The position numbers and the translations under genes were made by a program. Positions 34,004 to 43,058 of a stretch of 64,000 nucleotides of DNA are shown here, in pieces (position 1 is the first letter of the stretch; each line of letters begins with the position of its first letter). Source of the stretch: Eubacteriales bacterium (GTDB lineage: Bacteria > Bacillota > Clostridia > Lachnospirales > Lachnospiraceae); the NCBI GenBank assembly GCA_030524715.1, contig JAUNGB010000005.1, forward strand, positions 34,159 to 98,158, written 5' to 3'. The notes under the pieces were generated by a model. That model saw only the letters and a program-made list of their open reading frames with translations, was not told the DNA's origin and searched no databases.

Positions 34004-34023
34004 TGTCGCCTGATATGCGACCA
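34004..34023 (+). repeat. Recurring GTCGC hairpin, copy 3
   Basis: TGTCGCCTGATATGCGACCA, one base different (A for G) from the copies at 23232 and 27401. It begins 3 bases after the leucine-rich-repeat gene and before the PH-like gene. Confidence 0.75.
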
Positions 34024-34069
34024 TACCAGACAAAACAGGCGGTAGGATAAAAGGAAAGAGGTGATGTAC

Positions 34070-34579
34070 ATGGGATTTTTCGACGCCCTGTTTGGAAATA
34101 AAAATCAGATTCCGACAGTTACATCTATCTTTCCAGCAGCGGCAAGGAACGAGATCATGTCCGGAAGACTTCCGATCCTGAATACAGATCAGTTGTTCCT
34201 GAAGCGTGGCGAAAAGATTCATTTTATTGATAAAGCAGTCAATCTGGAAGAAAAGACGGTGAAGCAGTACCGTCATTATGGGCACAGCATGCCTGGATTG
34301 TTTAAAGGAACAAGGTGGAACTCCGGTTATGGAAAAACGATCGAACATACAGAACTGGTGCAGCACCGGGGAATCCTGTACGTCACAAACCAGAGGGTCG
34401 TATTTCAGGCAAAGGAATGGGGATTTGATAAGACGTATGGTTATCTTACAGCAATTACGCCATACAGTAACGCCTGTGAGATGCAGTTTGGAAATAAAAG
34501 CTATTGTCTGGTAGTTGCAGACGGAAATGTATTGTATCAGGCATTACAGTTGATAAAGCAGAGGAGGCAGATACCGTAA
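34070..34579 (+). CDS. PH-like domain protein of the kinase operon
   Basis: A 169-residue protein. Its second half has the beta-strand pattern GILYVTNQRVVFQAKEWGF, typical of bacterial PH-like domains, which bind lipids or peptides. The start at ATG 34070 follows AAAGAGGTGATGTAC; ATG 34064 and GTG 34061 are alternatives. Its TAA overlaps the ATG of the kinase gene (TAATG), indicating translational coupling and probably a partner role with the kinase. No catalytic motif or membrane segment seen. Confidence 0.75.
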   Translation: MGFFDALFGNKNQIPTVTSIFPAAARNEIMSGRLPILNTDQLFLKRGEKIHFIDKAVNLEEKTVKQYRHYGHSMPGLFKGTRWNSGYGKTIEHTELVQHRGILYVTNQRVVFQAKEWGFDKTYGYLTAITPYSNACEMQFGNKSYCLVVADGNVLYQALQLIKQRRQIP

Positions 34580-35877
34580 TGGAAGGACAGTTAAAAAATG
34601 GAACCATTCTTACATCGGAATGTGGGAATAAATATGAGATCGCAAGCCTTCTGGGGGCTGGCGGCCAGGGAGAAGTGTATGATGTGAAATGTAATGGCGT
34701 CCATTACGCACTGAAATGGTATTTCAAAGGAAGCGCCACAGCCAGGCAGAAGAAGATTTTGGAAACTATCGTTGCCAAGGGTTCTCCGGAGCCGTGTTTT
34801 TTGTGGCCAATGGAAATGATTGTCCCGGCACAGGGAGAACTGTTTGGTTATATTATGCCTCTTAGACCAAAGAATTATAAGAGCATCGTGGATCTGATGA
34901 AGAAGAGGGTCAATCCATCCTTTTATACACTGTGCAGGACGGCGTTTAATCTGACCAGAGGATACCAGAAATTACACGCTATGGGGGCAAAATATCAGGA
35001 TATTTCCTTTGGAAATCTGTTTTTCAATCCGGACAACGGTGATGTGCTGATCTGTGATAATGACAATGTTTCTTTTGATAACAGCAAGCCGGGCGGGGTA
35101 CTTGGCACACCTGGCTTTATGGCTCCGGAAATTGTCCGGGGCGAGAAAAGACCGTCGAAGGATACGGACCGCTATTCCTTGTCTGTTCTGCTGTTTTATC
35201 TTTTTATGGTCAATCATCCGCTGGAAGGGAAGATGGAAGCAAGTATCAAATGTATGGATATGGCTGCCAGAGTGAAACTGTACGGAACAGATCCGGTATT
35301 TATTTTTGATCCGGATAATAAGTCCAACAGACCGGTGAAGGGTATTCATGATAATGCCAATATCTATTGGCCGTTGTATCCGGAAAAACTCCGTCAGATG
35401 TTTACAAAAGCCTTTACTGTTGGATTAAATGAGCCGAGTAAGCGTATCACGGAGCCGGAATGGATGACGCTGTTTGCAAATATGATGAGCGGAATGCTGC
35501 GCTGCTCCTGCGGGGCACAGCTCTTTTATGATGAGGATTTGGAAGCTAAAGGTGCCGCCCATATTTGCTGGAATTGTCAGAACGTGGTTCCGGTACCGAA
35601 GAAGCTGATCATTGGAAAGAACCGTATATTGCTGTATCAGGATACAAAATTGGCGCACCATCATGTGTACGAGGATTTTGATATGGATACGGTAGTGGGC
35701 AGTGTGGTACAGAATCCGAAGAATCCTGCCATTTGGGGTATCAGGAACGAAGACAAAATGAACTGGACCTATCAGAAAGCGGATGGAACGCAGATTCCGG
35801 TGGAACCCGGACGGACGGCCGGCATTGCAAAAGGTGTAAAAATTATTTTCCCCCAGACGATGGGTGAATTCAAATAA
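34579..35877 (+). CDS. Ser/Thr protein kinase of a TerY-P type triad
   Basis: A 432-residue kinase. The glycine loop GAGGQG is at 26-31, the ATP-binding Lys is K46 (YALKW), the catalytic loop is YQDISFGN (D141, with Tyr replacing His of HRD) and the metal-binding DFG equivalent is D160 in CDNDN. GTPGFMAPEI is the activation-segment end. C-terminal to the kinase (about 305-335) is a zinc ribbon (CSCG...CWNC), then a beta-rich domain. This form is known from TerY-P triads, where kinase, TerY-like VWA and PP2C phosphatase act together, and here the next two genes are exactly those. It starts within the upstream stop codon. Confidence 0.92.
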   Translation: MEGQLKNGTILTSECGNKYEIASLLGAGGQGEVYDVKCNGVHYALKWYFKGSATARQKKILETIVAKGSPEPCFLWPMEMIVPAQGELFGYIMPLRPKNYKSIVDLMKKRVNPSFYTLCRTAFNLTRGYQKLHAMGAKYQDISFGNLFFNPDNGDVLICDNDNVSFDNSKPGGVLGTPGFMAPEIVRGEKRPSKDTDRYSLSVLLFYLFMVNHPLEGKMEASIKCMDMAARVKLYGTDPVFIFDPDNKSNRPVKGIHDNANIYWPLYPEKLRQMFTKAFTVGLNEPSKRITEPEWMTLFANMMSGMLRCSCGAQLFYDEDLEAKGAAHICWNCQNVVPVPKKLIIGKNRILLYQDTKLAHHHVYEDFDMDTVVGSVVQNPKNPAIWGIRNEDKMNWTYQKADGTQIPVEPGRTAGIAKGVKIIFPQTMGEFK

Positions 35878-35940
35878 TGCCCCAAAAAGTCACTTGGGGA
35901 TTTAGAAAAAATGTAAGTAAACTGAAGGAGGATCAGGTTA

Positions 35941-36713
35941 TGCAGGAATTACAGAGACCAGGCGGAGAACTGGCGACAAGACCGATACATTTCTTTTGGG
36001 TGGTGGACTGTTCGGGCTCCATGTATGGAGAAAAAATAGGGATTGTGAATAATACAATCCAGGAATGCATCCCGGAAATGAGAAATTCAGCAGATAATAA
36101 TCCGAACGCACAGTTGTTGATCCGGGCGCTTCAGTTTTCATCCGGTGCAAGCTGGATTACCTCTAATCCGGTGCCGGTAGAAAATTATAGTTGGGAGGAC
36201 ATGGAAGCAAAGGGACTGACAGAGCTTGGTAAGGCATTTGACCTGCTTGCTGCACAGCTTTCAATTCCGCCAATGCCGGCAAGGGCATTGCCGCCGGTGA
36301 TCGTGCTTTTGTCCGATGGTCAGCCAACGGATGATTATAAGAAAAGTCTGGATAAATTAAAAGCTATGCCCTGGTTTCGGAAAGCGGTGAAGATTGCTAT
36401 TTCCATCGGACAGGATGCGGACGATGAAGTCCTGATCGAATTTACCGGAAATAAAGAACTGGTTCTGCAGGCAAATAATGCGACTGCACTTGCAAAAATG
36501 ATCAAATGGGCATCTACCACTGCATCCATGGTGTCTGCTCCTTCCAGTAAACCGATGAATTCCGTTCCGGCATCTGCGCCAAACGCATCCACACCGTCTG
36601 CTTCTGTACCTGCCGATGATCCGTTTGTACCGGCAAATAATGGGGCGCCGTTGGTACTTGATATGAGTAATATTCCGAATCCTGATGATTTTGATGAGGG
36701 AGCTGTTTGGTAA
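35941..36713 (+). CDS. TerY-type VWA protein
   Basis: A 257-residue VWA protein, second member of the triad. MIDAS motif DCSGSM is at 23-28, with Thr in GLTELGKAF and Asp in LLSDGQPTD. The last ~60 residues are Ser/Ala/Pro-rich and disordered. I prefer ATG 35941 because AAGGAGGATCAGG lies before it; ATG 35877, overlapping the kinase stop (TAATG), would add 21 residues. TerY-like proteins are thought to be phosphorylated by the kinase and dephosphorylated by the PP2C partner, acting as a switchable scaffold. That assignment comes from known triads and gene order. Confidence 0.9.
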
Positions 36714-36726
36714 GGGAGGGAATTGG

Positions 36727-37563
36727 ATGAAACGCTATTTATGTGACGGTATTGTTAAAGGCGCCGCCCACCAGAGAAACGGATTGCCATGCCAGGACAG
36801 CAAAAAGATTGTCGAGATATCCGAAGATATTGTGATTATCGCAGTTGCGGACGGACACGGAAGTGAAAAATGTCCCAGAAGCGACAGAGGGGCTACTATT
36901 GCCGTAAATACCTTCTGTGAAGTGATGAAAAATTACCTGCAAAGCTACGATACTGATGAAGCCGGTCTGCCGAACCTGATTACTTTCCTGAATCGGGAAG
37001 GGGACATGCGTTTTGCACAGGATATCTGTGAGGAATGGCAGGCAAGAGTAAAGCAATCTTATTATAAAAACAAAGAAGAGGGAATGCTGGATGACGCCGG
37101 GAACATCAAATGGCCGGCAGTCTATACTCTTTATGGCACGACCTTGCTGGGAATGTTGATTACAAATACCTTTGTTTTTTCTTTCCAGATTGGAGATGGC
37201 GACATCAGTCTGGTTACGGAAGACGGCGTGTTTGCACTGGTGGAGCCGGAAAAGTTTCTGGGGACGGAGACACATTCTCTGTCCAAACCGGATGCATGGC
37301 GAAAAGCGGCGGCTTCTATCCGGCGAAGAGATGGAGAAGATAAAAAATCCTGTATGTATATGTTATCTACAGATGGGTTTGCAAATAGTTATACGTCAGA
37401 TGAAGAATTTCAGAAAACGTGCAGTGATTATTATGGTATGATACAGGAGCATGGAGCAGAGACGGTTCAGGCAAATTTAAAGAAATGGTTGACAGAAACC
37501 AGTGAATTGGGCTGTGGGGATGACATTACGGTGGTAATGGCATATTTTGAGGGCGAACAGTAA
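36727..37563 (+). CDS. PP2C-family protein phosphatase
   Basis: A 278-residue metal-dependent phosphatase, third member of the triad. Metal-binding Asp residues lie in ADGHGSEK (D42), IGDGDISLV (about D157), STDGFANS (about D216) and GCGDDITVV near the end. It opposes the kinase two genes upstream. GGGAGGG precedes ATG 36727, 13 bases after the VWA stop. No signal or membrane segment. The N-terminal GAAHQRNGLPCQDS is typical of PP2C proteins in phosphorylation-defence operons. Confidence 0.92.
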   Translation: MKRYLCDGIVKGAAHQRNGLPCQDSKKIVEISEDIVIIAVADGHGSEKCPRSDRGATIAVNTFCEVMKNYLQSYDTDEAGLPNLITFLNREGDMRFAQDICEEWQARVKQSYYKNKEEGMLDDAGNIKWPAVYTLYGTTLLGMLITNTFVFSFQIGDGDISLVTEDGVFALVEPEKFLGTETHSLSKPDAWRKAAASIRRRDGEDKKSCMYMLSTDGFANSYTSDEEFQKTCSDYYGMIQEHGAETVQANLKKWLTETSELGCGDDITVVMAYFEGEQ

Positions 37564-37577
37564 AGCTGTTTGCCTTT

Positions 37578-38663
37578 ATGAGAAAGTATAGAAGTGGATT
37601 GCGAATAAAAGCTAATGCAAAGGAAAAGGGAGAAGGTGCTCTGGTGATCGTGGACCGCTATTATTACCATCAACTGAATAAGCAGGATCAGGCGGTTTAT
37701 CGTGCGTTTTATGATGGGGTAATGGCTCATCAGGACATTATTCCTATTCCTGTCAGGGGTGTTTTTCCAAAAGAAGCATTTGAACGGATTTTTGCCGCAA
37801 TGACAAAAGATAATCCTCTGATTTATTATCTGAACCAGTCTGCCTGCAGCTATGCCAGCGATATGTTTAGACACTTTGCTATTTGTCCGCAATATTTTTT
37901 CTCAAAAGAAAAGGTAAAAGAGTATAACCGGAAAATAGAAAAAGAAGTGAACTCTCTTGCAGGTAAGTTAAATCTGACTTCAGGTACAGACTATGAAAAA
38001 GAAATAAAAATTCATGACTGGTTCTGCCGGAATATTTCATATGATGAGGAAGGGATTGACAGAAGTAAACCGATGCGGATGATTGCTTCCCATAATATTT
38101 TTGGAGTATTTGCACATCACCGGGCACAATGTGAAGGAATTGCAAAAGCGGTGAAAGTATTACTAAACGCAGTTGATGTAAGGTGTATTGTGGTGACCGG
38201 CCAATCAATGAAAAACGGGAAAACGGTTCCTCATGCCTGGAACCTGGTTAATATAGACGGACAGCCCTATCATCTTGATGTTACATGGGATATAGGCGCT
38301 ATCGGATCATCTTTCAAAAGGATTCCGTATGATTATTTTAATTTGTCTGATCAATTGATAATCAAAGAACATAATGCAGATACACAGCTTCCCTCGTGTT
38401 CCTCAATGCAGTATAATTACTTTAAAGTGAATAAAAAAGCGTTTTGGATGAAAAGTCAAGCGCTTGCATATGTAGAGAAGGCCCTTCAAAAGGGAGATAC
38501 AGAATTTTATTTCCGGATGGAAGGGAAAAATGCTGCTTCCGACATGGCAGAAAAGATTTATGATCGGATATGCGCCTTCTTTTTAGAAAAGGGGATTACG
38601 GATAAAAGGGTAAAACGAATTGCAAATGATAAGATAGGTACCTGTTGGATAAAAATTTATTGA
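37578..38663 (+). CDS. Transglutaminase-like (cysteine protease fold) protein
   Basis: A 361-residue protein. The transglutaminase-core triad is visible: C185 in QCEGIAKAV, H219 in VPHAWNLV and D234 in HLDVTWD. In bacteria this fold usually makes cysteine peptidases. No signal peptide, so it is cytoplasmic, unlike many members. It follows PP2C by 14 bases and closes the seven-gene run. ATG 37578 has a poor ribosome site; GTG 37644 after GGGAGAAGGTG is a possible shorter start. In context it may be the effector protease switched by the kinase-phosphatase pair (inference). Confidence 0.82.
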   Translation: MRKYRSGLRIKANAKEKGEGALVIVDRYYYHQLNKQDQAVYRAFYDGVMAHQDIIPIPVRGVFPKEAFERIFAAMTKDNPLIYYLNQSACSYASDMFRHFAICPQYFFSKEKVKEYNRKIEKEVNSLAGKLNLTSGTDYEKEIKIHDWFCRNISYDEEGIDRSKPMRMIASHNIFGVFAHHRAQCEGIAKAVKVLLNAVDVRCIVVTGQSMKNGKTVPHAWNLVNIDGQPYHLDVTWDIGAIGSSFKRIPYDYFNLSDQLIIKEHNADTQLPSCSSMQYNYFKVNKKAFWMKSQALAYVEKALQKGDTEFYFRMEGKNAASDMAEKIYDRICAFFLEKGITDKRVKRIANDKIGTCWIKIY

Positions 38664-38677
38664 GGGATACGTATGAT

Positions 38678-38707
38678 TTACTGGCAAAAATAAAGTGATG
38701 TTATAAT
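38678..38707 (+). promoter_or_regulatory. Promoter before the lone AAA ATPase
   Basis: TATAAT at 38702-38707 is preceded after 18 bases by TTACTG, a weak -35. It lies 24 bases before the ATPase start, giving that gene its own promoter. Confidence 0.55.
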
Positions 38708-38731
38708 TTCAGTGGAATGCAGGAGGGCGAT

Positions 38732-39826
38732 ATGCAGCTAGAATATATTGAACTGGAAAACTTTAAAGCGATTGAAAGAGCACGGATTGAATTTAATGGA
38801 AAGAGCTCGGTTATCTTTGGAATCAATGGTACTGGAAAGTCTACAATTCTTCGGTCAATTAATTTGTTGTATGCAAACATTATCAATCAGATTGTGAATA
38901 GAAAAGAATTACGACAAAATTATACAATACAATTAGAAGATATACAAAATGGAAAAAAAGAAACAAAAATAGAAGCATTAATAGACCTTGAAGGGGAAAA
39001 GATACCATATTACCGAAGGATGGTTCGTAATACAGGGAAAAAATGTCATGATAAGGATTCCCTCAAGAAGATTGCTGATATTTTTCATGAAAAATATATT
39101 ACGGACAAAATGCAAAAAGACATTCCTGTTTTTGTTAATTATGGAACTAATAGGCTTGTGTTGGACATTCCTTTGCAGATGCGTACGCATCATACGTTTG
39201 ATATTTATTCTGCTTTTGAAAAGGCGATTGAAAATAAAATTGATTTTCGGACATTTTTTGAATGGTATCGTAATCAGGAAGATTACGAAAACGAACAAAA
39301 AATTGAAACTGGAGATTTAAGTTATCAGGATCGTTCCTTGAATGCGGTAAGAACTGCAGTTTTATCTATGTTGGATGAGTGTTCTAATTTAAGAATAGCC
39401 CGTAAGCCGCGTTTAGAGATGAAAATTGATAAGGGGAATATCAGATTAAATGTTTCTCAGATGTCTGACGGAGAAAAATGTACATTGGCTTTATTGGGGG
39501 ATTTGGCAAGGCGACTGACCTTAGCAAACCCCAATAAAGAAAATCCGTTATTAGGGGAAGGAATTGTTTTGATTGATGAAATAGAACTCCATATGCATCC
39601 ATCATGGCAGAGAAAAGTTTTAAGTACTTTAAAAACTACTTTTCCTAATATACAGTTTATTGTGACAACGCATTCACCGATTATTTTAAGTGAGGCAAAT
39701 GAAGATTATAATTTATTCCTTATGAATAATGAGGATAACAGTATTAAAGTAACTCCTAAAGGGCAAATGAATGGATATGACGCAAATACAGTTTTAGAGC
39801 AGTTTACTGGCTGTATTATAATGTGA
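38732..39826 (+). CDS. AAA (AAA_21/RecF-like) ATPase, single
   Basis: A 364-residue ATPase. Walker A GINGTGKST (30-38), signature QMSDGEKCTLALL, Walker B IVLIDEIELHMHP (D282-E283) and switch TTHSPIIL. It resembles PtuA-like or retron-associated ATPases, but no HNH or other effector follows; the next gene is an antiporter on the ordinary chromosome side. GGAGGGCGAT precedes ATG 38732. It is clearly A+T-rich. It may work alone, with one of the orphan effectors in the island, or be what is left of a pair. It marks the right end of the island. Confidence 0.86.
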   Translation: MQLEYIELENFKAIERARIEFNGKSSVIFGINGTGKSTILRSINLLYANIINQIVNRKELRQNYTIQLEDIQNGKKETKIEALIDLEGEKIPYYRRMVRNTGKKCHDKDSLKKIADIFHEKYITDKMQKDIPVFVNYGTNRLVLDIPLQMRTHHTFDIYSAFEKAIENKIDFRTFFEWYRNQEDYENEQKIETGDLSYQDRSLNAVRTAVLSMLDECSNLRIARKPRLEMKIDKGNIRLNVSQMSDGEKCTLALLGDLARRLTLANPNKENPLLGEGIVLIDEIELHMHPSWQRKVLSTLKTTFPNIQFIVTTHSPIILSEANEDYNLFLMNNEDNSIKVTPKGQMNGYDANTVLEQFTGCIIM

Positions 39827-39886
39827 TTAAATGGTATTGGAATACACTATAGTTAAGTATATTTTACTATGAGAGGATATCGTAAA

Positions 39887-41215
39887 ATGAAAAAGAACAA
39901 TCCAAAAGCTTTGCTGCCGATTGGCGTATTTCTGGTCTTGTATCTGGGACTGGGAATTTTATTTGAGTATGTAATGAAGATCCCAATGGGATTTTATAAC
40001 GTTCCGATCGTGACGGCATTTCTGGCTGCCATTTTGGTGGCGTGTCTCCAGAACAGGGAATTAAAATTTGATGATAAACTGGAGGTAATGGCGCAGGGGC
40101 TGGCAGATAAGAATATTATCACCATGATCCTGATCTTCCTCACAGCCGGGACGTTTGTCGGGGTTGTCGGGAGAAGCAGCGCGGAAAGCGTGGCATATTT
40201 CATGCTTTCTTTGATTCCGGCGAGGTTTGCGGTTGCCGTATTGTTTGTGGTGGCCTGTTTCGTGTCCACTGCAATGGGAACTTCGGTAGGAACCATTACT
40301 CTTATCACGCCGATCGCAGTCGCCGTGTCCTCTGCATCCGGTTTTGATCTGGCTCTTTGTGTCGGCTCTGTTATGGGCGGAGCCATGTTTGGAGATAATC
40401 TGTCGTTTATTTCCGATACAACGATCGCGGCATGTAACGGGCAGGGCTGTGCCATGAAGGATAAGTTCCGCGAAAATTTTGGAATCGCACTTCCGGCTGC
40501 GCTGGTGACTCTGGTATTGATTCTGGCAATGTCGCTTCGTACAGATCTGAGCGGCACAGTATCCCAGGATTATAATCTGATCCAGATCATCCCTTATATT
40601 CTGGTTCTGATCGGGGGAATCATTGGAATCAATGTGTTTGTGGTTCTTTTGCTTGGAATCGTGTCCGGGGCAGTGATCATGCTGGCAACAGGGCAGATCG
40701 CTCCTGTAGATCTGATCGGCAGTATGGGTTCCGGCGCTGCAGGGATGTTCGAGACAAGCATGGTTGCGATACTGGTTTCTGTAATGTGCGCCCTGATCAG
40801 GGAATACGGCGGATTTGACGCATTGCTTTCTGCGATCCGCAAGGTGTTTAAGGGCAAAAAAGGCGGGCAGCTTGGCATGGGACTTCTGGTAGGTATCATG
40901 GATATTGCTACAGCGAACAATACAGTGGCTATTGTCATGGCAAATCCCATTGCCGCTGAGATGGCGGAAGAGTATGAGATTACCCCAAAGAAAGCAGCTT
41001 CTATTCTGGATACCTTTTCCTGTGTGTTCCAGGGGGTGATCCCTTACGGAGCGCAGATGCTGGTGGCGCTGTCTGCGGCCAATGAACTGGGATATGAACT
41101 GTCGGCGTTTGATGTGATTCCAAATCTGTTTTATCCGGGGCTGCTTCTGGTCAGTTCCCTGATCTTCATCTTTGTATTACCGGAGAAAAGACAGAAGAGT
41201 ACAAAGCAGCGTTAA
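39887..41215 (+). CDS. NhaC-family Na+/H+ antiporter
   Basis: A 442-residue membrane protein with about 11-12 hydrophobic segments. The conserved GGAMFGDNLSFISDTTIAA motif and DIATANNTVAIVMANPIA segment near 330 identify the NhaC antiporter group, which exchanges Na+ (or organic anions, in relatives such as malate-lactate antiporters) against protons. GAGAGGATATCG precedes ATG 39887; an in-frame ATG at 39869 would include that site. Single gene. A palindromic repeat begins at its stop codon. G+C content returns to that of the ordinary chromosome here. Confidence 0.92.
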   Translation: MKKNNPKALLPIGVFLVLYLGLGILFEYVMKIPMGFYNVPIVTAFLAAILVACLQNRELKFDDKLEVMAQGLADKNIITMILIFLTAGTFVGVVGRSSAESVAYFMLSLIPARFAVAVLFVVACFVSTAMGTSVGTITLITPIAVAVSSASGFDLALCVGSVMGGAMFGDNLSFISDTTIAACNGQGCAMKDKFRENFGIALPAALVTLVLILAMSLRTDLSGTVSQDYNLIQIIPYILVLIGGIIGINVFVVLLLGIVSGAVIMLATGQIAPVDLIGSMGSGAAGMFETSMVAILVSVMCALIREYGGFDALLSAIRKVFKGKKGGQLGMGLLVGIMDIATANNTVAIVMANPIAAEMAEEYEITPKKAASILDTFSCVFQGVIPYGAQMLVALSAANELGYELSAFDVIPNLFYPGLLLVSSLIFIFVLPEKRQKSTKQR

Positions 41216-41300
41216 AGAGTGTTTGAAAATTGCTTTCTGCGAGATGTATTCCGCAAAGTGGGGAGTACAGATTGCGGGAATGAATTTATAAACACATTCT
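41214..41300 (+). repeat. Dispersed palindromic repeat, full copy 2
   Basis: An 87-bp copy with arms AAGAGTGTTTGAAAAT and ATTTATAAACACATTCT. The inner part TTGCTTTCTG, GATGTATTCCGCAAAGTG and GCGGGAATGAATTT is closely shared with 15261-15347. It overlaps the antiporter stop codon. Confidence 0.8.
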
Positions 41301-41341
41301 AATACAGAAAGATTTCTGAGTGGAATTCTAAGGAGATGTTT

Positions 41342-41902
41342 ATGGAAGAGTACAGCTACGCTTTAACACAGGTCGGCGCGATTTGGGGAATCGGAGTCGG
41401 AGTCTGCCAGGGAGAAAAAATTACGGACATTTGTTCTGTGAATGAAAGTAATCCCCTGTACTGTTCGCGCGAATTACGGGAATTATTGATAAAGCGTGCT
41501 GTAAGTCAGGAGAATGCCGTAATATATCAGGATGCGCATGAAGTTTGCTTCGGATGCGTTAAAAAAGAAAACAGGTACGTGATGTTGGGGCCTATGGCGT
41601 TAAAACGGCTGAACCGCATTGAACTGCATCGTTTCAGCAGGCAATATGAGATAGATCAGAAACAGGAAAAGAGTATACATAAATTTACAGCCGCACAGAT
41701 CGTGTCGATGGTTGGCCTTGTAAATAATATAGTGACCGGAAGAGAGACTGCAGGAGAGGAGTTAATGCGGAGCAACCACATTAATTACAAGAGCCGGCAG
41801 GAGATGGAACGGGCGCAGATACAATTCGCTCTCAAAGAAGAAGAGGCTGAGCTGTATCATCATACTTATATGTCTAAAATCCCAAAGTTTAGTACAATCT
41901 AA
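41342..41902 (+). CDS. Truncated AraC-type regulator, sensor part only
   Basis: A 186-residue protein resembling the N-terminal sensing region of Lachnospiraceae AraC-type regulators (NPLYCSRELRELL, VMLGPMAL, then the helical LKEEEAELYHHTYM just before where the HTH domain would begin). No HTH follows: the sequence ends KIPKFSTI. So it is probably a 3'-truncated regulator. AAGGAG lies 6 bases before ATG 41342. It could still fold and act as a dominant partner, but more likely it is a remnant marking a rearrangement. The family call is from memory of relatives. Confidence 0.6.
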   Translation: MEEYSYALTQVGAIWGIGVGVCQGEKITDICSVNESNPLYCSRELRELLIKRAVSQENAVIYQDAHEVCFGCVKKENRYVMLGPMALKRLNRIELHRFSRQYEIDQKQEKSIHKFTAAQIVSMVGLVNNIVTGRETAGEELMRSNHINYKSRQEMERAQIQFALKEEEAELYHHTYMSKIPKFSTI

Positions 41903-42089
41903 TCCATTATAAATATTTCGGAAAGTACGGAAAAAGCCTTATTTATGGGCTATATCGTACTTTTCACTTTTCTTTTCATGGTTCTCAAAGACCCTGTTCT
42001 TATGAAAATTTCCAGACTTTATTTGTATGAATAACTATATACGAAAAAATGAACACCCTTGTCAAAAGAAGATAGACCGCGAGAAAGAA
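41903..42089 (+). other. Intergenic region without a recognised gene
   Basis: A+T-rich, with no reading frame that looks real on either strand. Together with the hairpins that follow it forms a 334-base gap between the truncated regulator and a minus-strand gene. Confidence 0.5.
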
Positions 42090-42150
42090 CCGCTAAAAAG
42101 TATACTTTGTGTATTTTCTGTATAGAGAATAATCTGATACTTTTTAGCGG
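42090..42150 (+). terminator. Perfect 14-bp inverted repeat
   Basis: CCGCTAAAAAGTAT (42090-42103) and its exact complement at 42137-42150, followed by ATATTTTT. It could terminate the plus-strand gene upstream; the long 33-base loop makes this less certain. Confidence 0.5.
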
Positions 42151-42202
42151 ATATTTTTAGTGGATTGAAACATATCTTTATTTTATATCTGAGTATAGAA
42201 AT

Positions 42203-42220
42203 GCCCCGCCGAAGCGGGGC
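42203..42220 (-). terminator. GC-rich hairpin after the minus-strand gene
   Basis: GCCCCGC CGAA GCGGGGC, a 7-bp all-GC stem with a tetraloop, 17 bases past the stop of the gene ending at 42237 (minus strand). The T-rich tail after it is weak. Confidence 0.7.
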
Positions 42221-42236
42221 CGGAGAGTAAATTGTT

Positions 42237-43004
42237 TTATGCTGCTTTGAAGCCCTGTGCTGCAAGTGCTTCCACCAATGCCTTGTTCTCCTTTCCGGTA
42301 AGGGTTCCGTATCTGCTTACGGTGTAATTCCCGATTGTGTAAGCATATGTCGGAGCTTTCAGATATGTGGATTTTTCGCCGATAAATTCGCTGATTGCTG
42401 CTACAAGTTCCTTTCTGCGCGGCCCGGTTACATTATAGAATATTTCCATAGTGCCGGATTCCTGGTTCTGTTCATTGTTGCTTTCGTTGGTATCTTCGCT
42501 GGCTGCCGCATTTTCTGCTGATGCTTCCTCAATGGGCGATTCCTGAACCGCTGTTTCTTCGGTAGTGTTTGCAGGTGCTTCTTCCGGTTTGAAAAAAGCT
42601 GCCGGTTCGATGATTACTGCAGGAAGCTCTCTGGCAGGTGCTCTTTCGATTACTGCTGAGGAGGATTCTTCGGTGGTTTCGCTGGTCTCTGATGCGCCGG
42701 TGGTTTCGGTTGCCGTATCCAACTCCGGCGCGGTCTGTGTTTTTGCCCTCATGGCGTTTTTTTCCGCGCGTGTCATTTTCGCTCTTGCTGCCGGGAATAC
42801 CTCTGGTAATACGCCGTCTGCATACTGGATTTCAAAAGTGATTTTGCCGTCTGCAGGTACATTGAAATGGAAGTCAACCATTTCCAGTTCTTTGATAGCG
42901 TCCGGTAATTCAATATTCTTGTACCGTTTTACTTCCTTTTCTCCTACCATGAGGCATACCGGAACCGCGTCTCTTAATTTTGCTGTGATTTTTCCTGTCT
43001 TCAT
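42237..43004 (-). CDS. Uncharacterised protein of mobile-element type
   Basis: A 255-residue protein in three parts: an N-terminal ~85 residues with strands (KITAKLRDAVPVCLMVGEKE), a middle of about 100 residues that is Glu/Thr/Ala/Ser-rich and disordered, and a compact C-terminal ~70 residues (MEIFYNVTGPRRKELVAAIS; GNYTVSRYGTLTGKEN). The last part alone resembles small proteins seen in clostridial phages and conjugative elements. AAAGGTGG precedes the ATG. Its upstream region is shared with the next minus-strand gene, so both are probably co-regulated. Not recognised beyond this. Confidence 0.7.
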   Translation of the reverse strand: MKTGKITAKLRDAVPVCLMVGEKEVKRYKNIELPDAIKELEMVDFHFNVPADGKITFEIQYADGVLPEVFPAARAKMTRAEKNAMRAKTQTAPELDTATETTGASETSETTEESSSAVIERAPARELPAVIIEPAAFFKPEEAPANTTEETAVQESPIEEASAENAAASEDTNESNNEQNQESGTMEIFYNVTGPRRKELVAAISEFIGEKSTYLKAPTYAYTIGNYTVSRYGTLTGKENKALVEALAAQGFKAA

Positions 43005-43058
43005 AGATATTATCCACCTTTCATTTTTTGATGTTTTGTACTGGCTGCTTGCCTTGTG

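Noticed and set aside
30823-39826. A complete BREX system
   Set aside because: Only brxL is intact; pglX exists as stubs, and brxA, brxB, brxC and pglZ were not found.
38732-39826. Septu (PtuA/PtuB) call for the last ATPase
   Set aside because: No HNH gene follows, so there is no support beyond a general ATPase fold.
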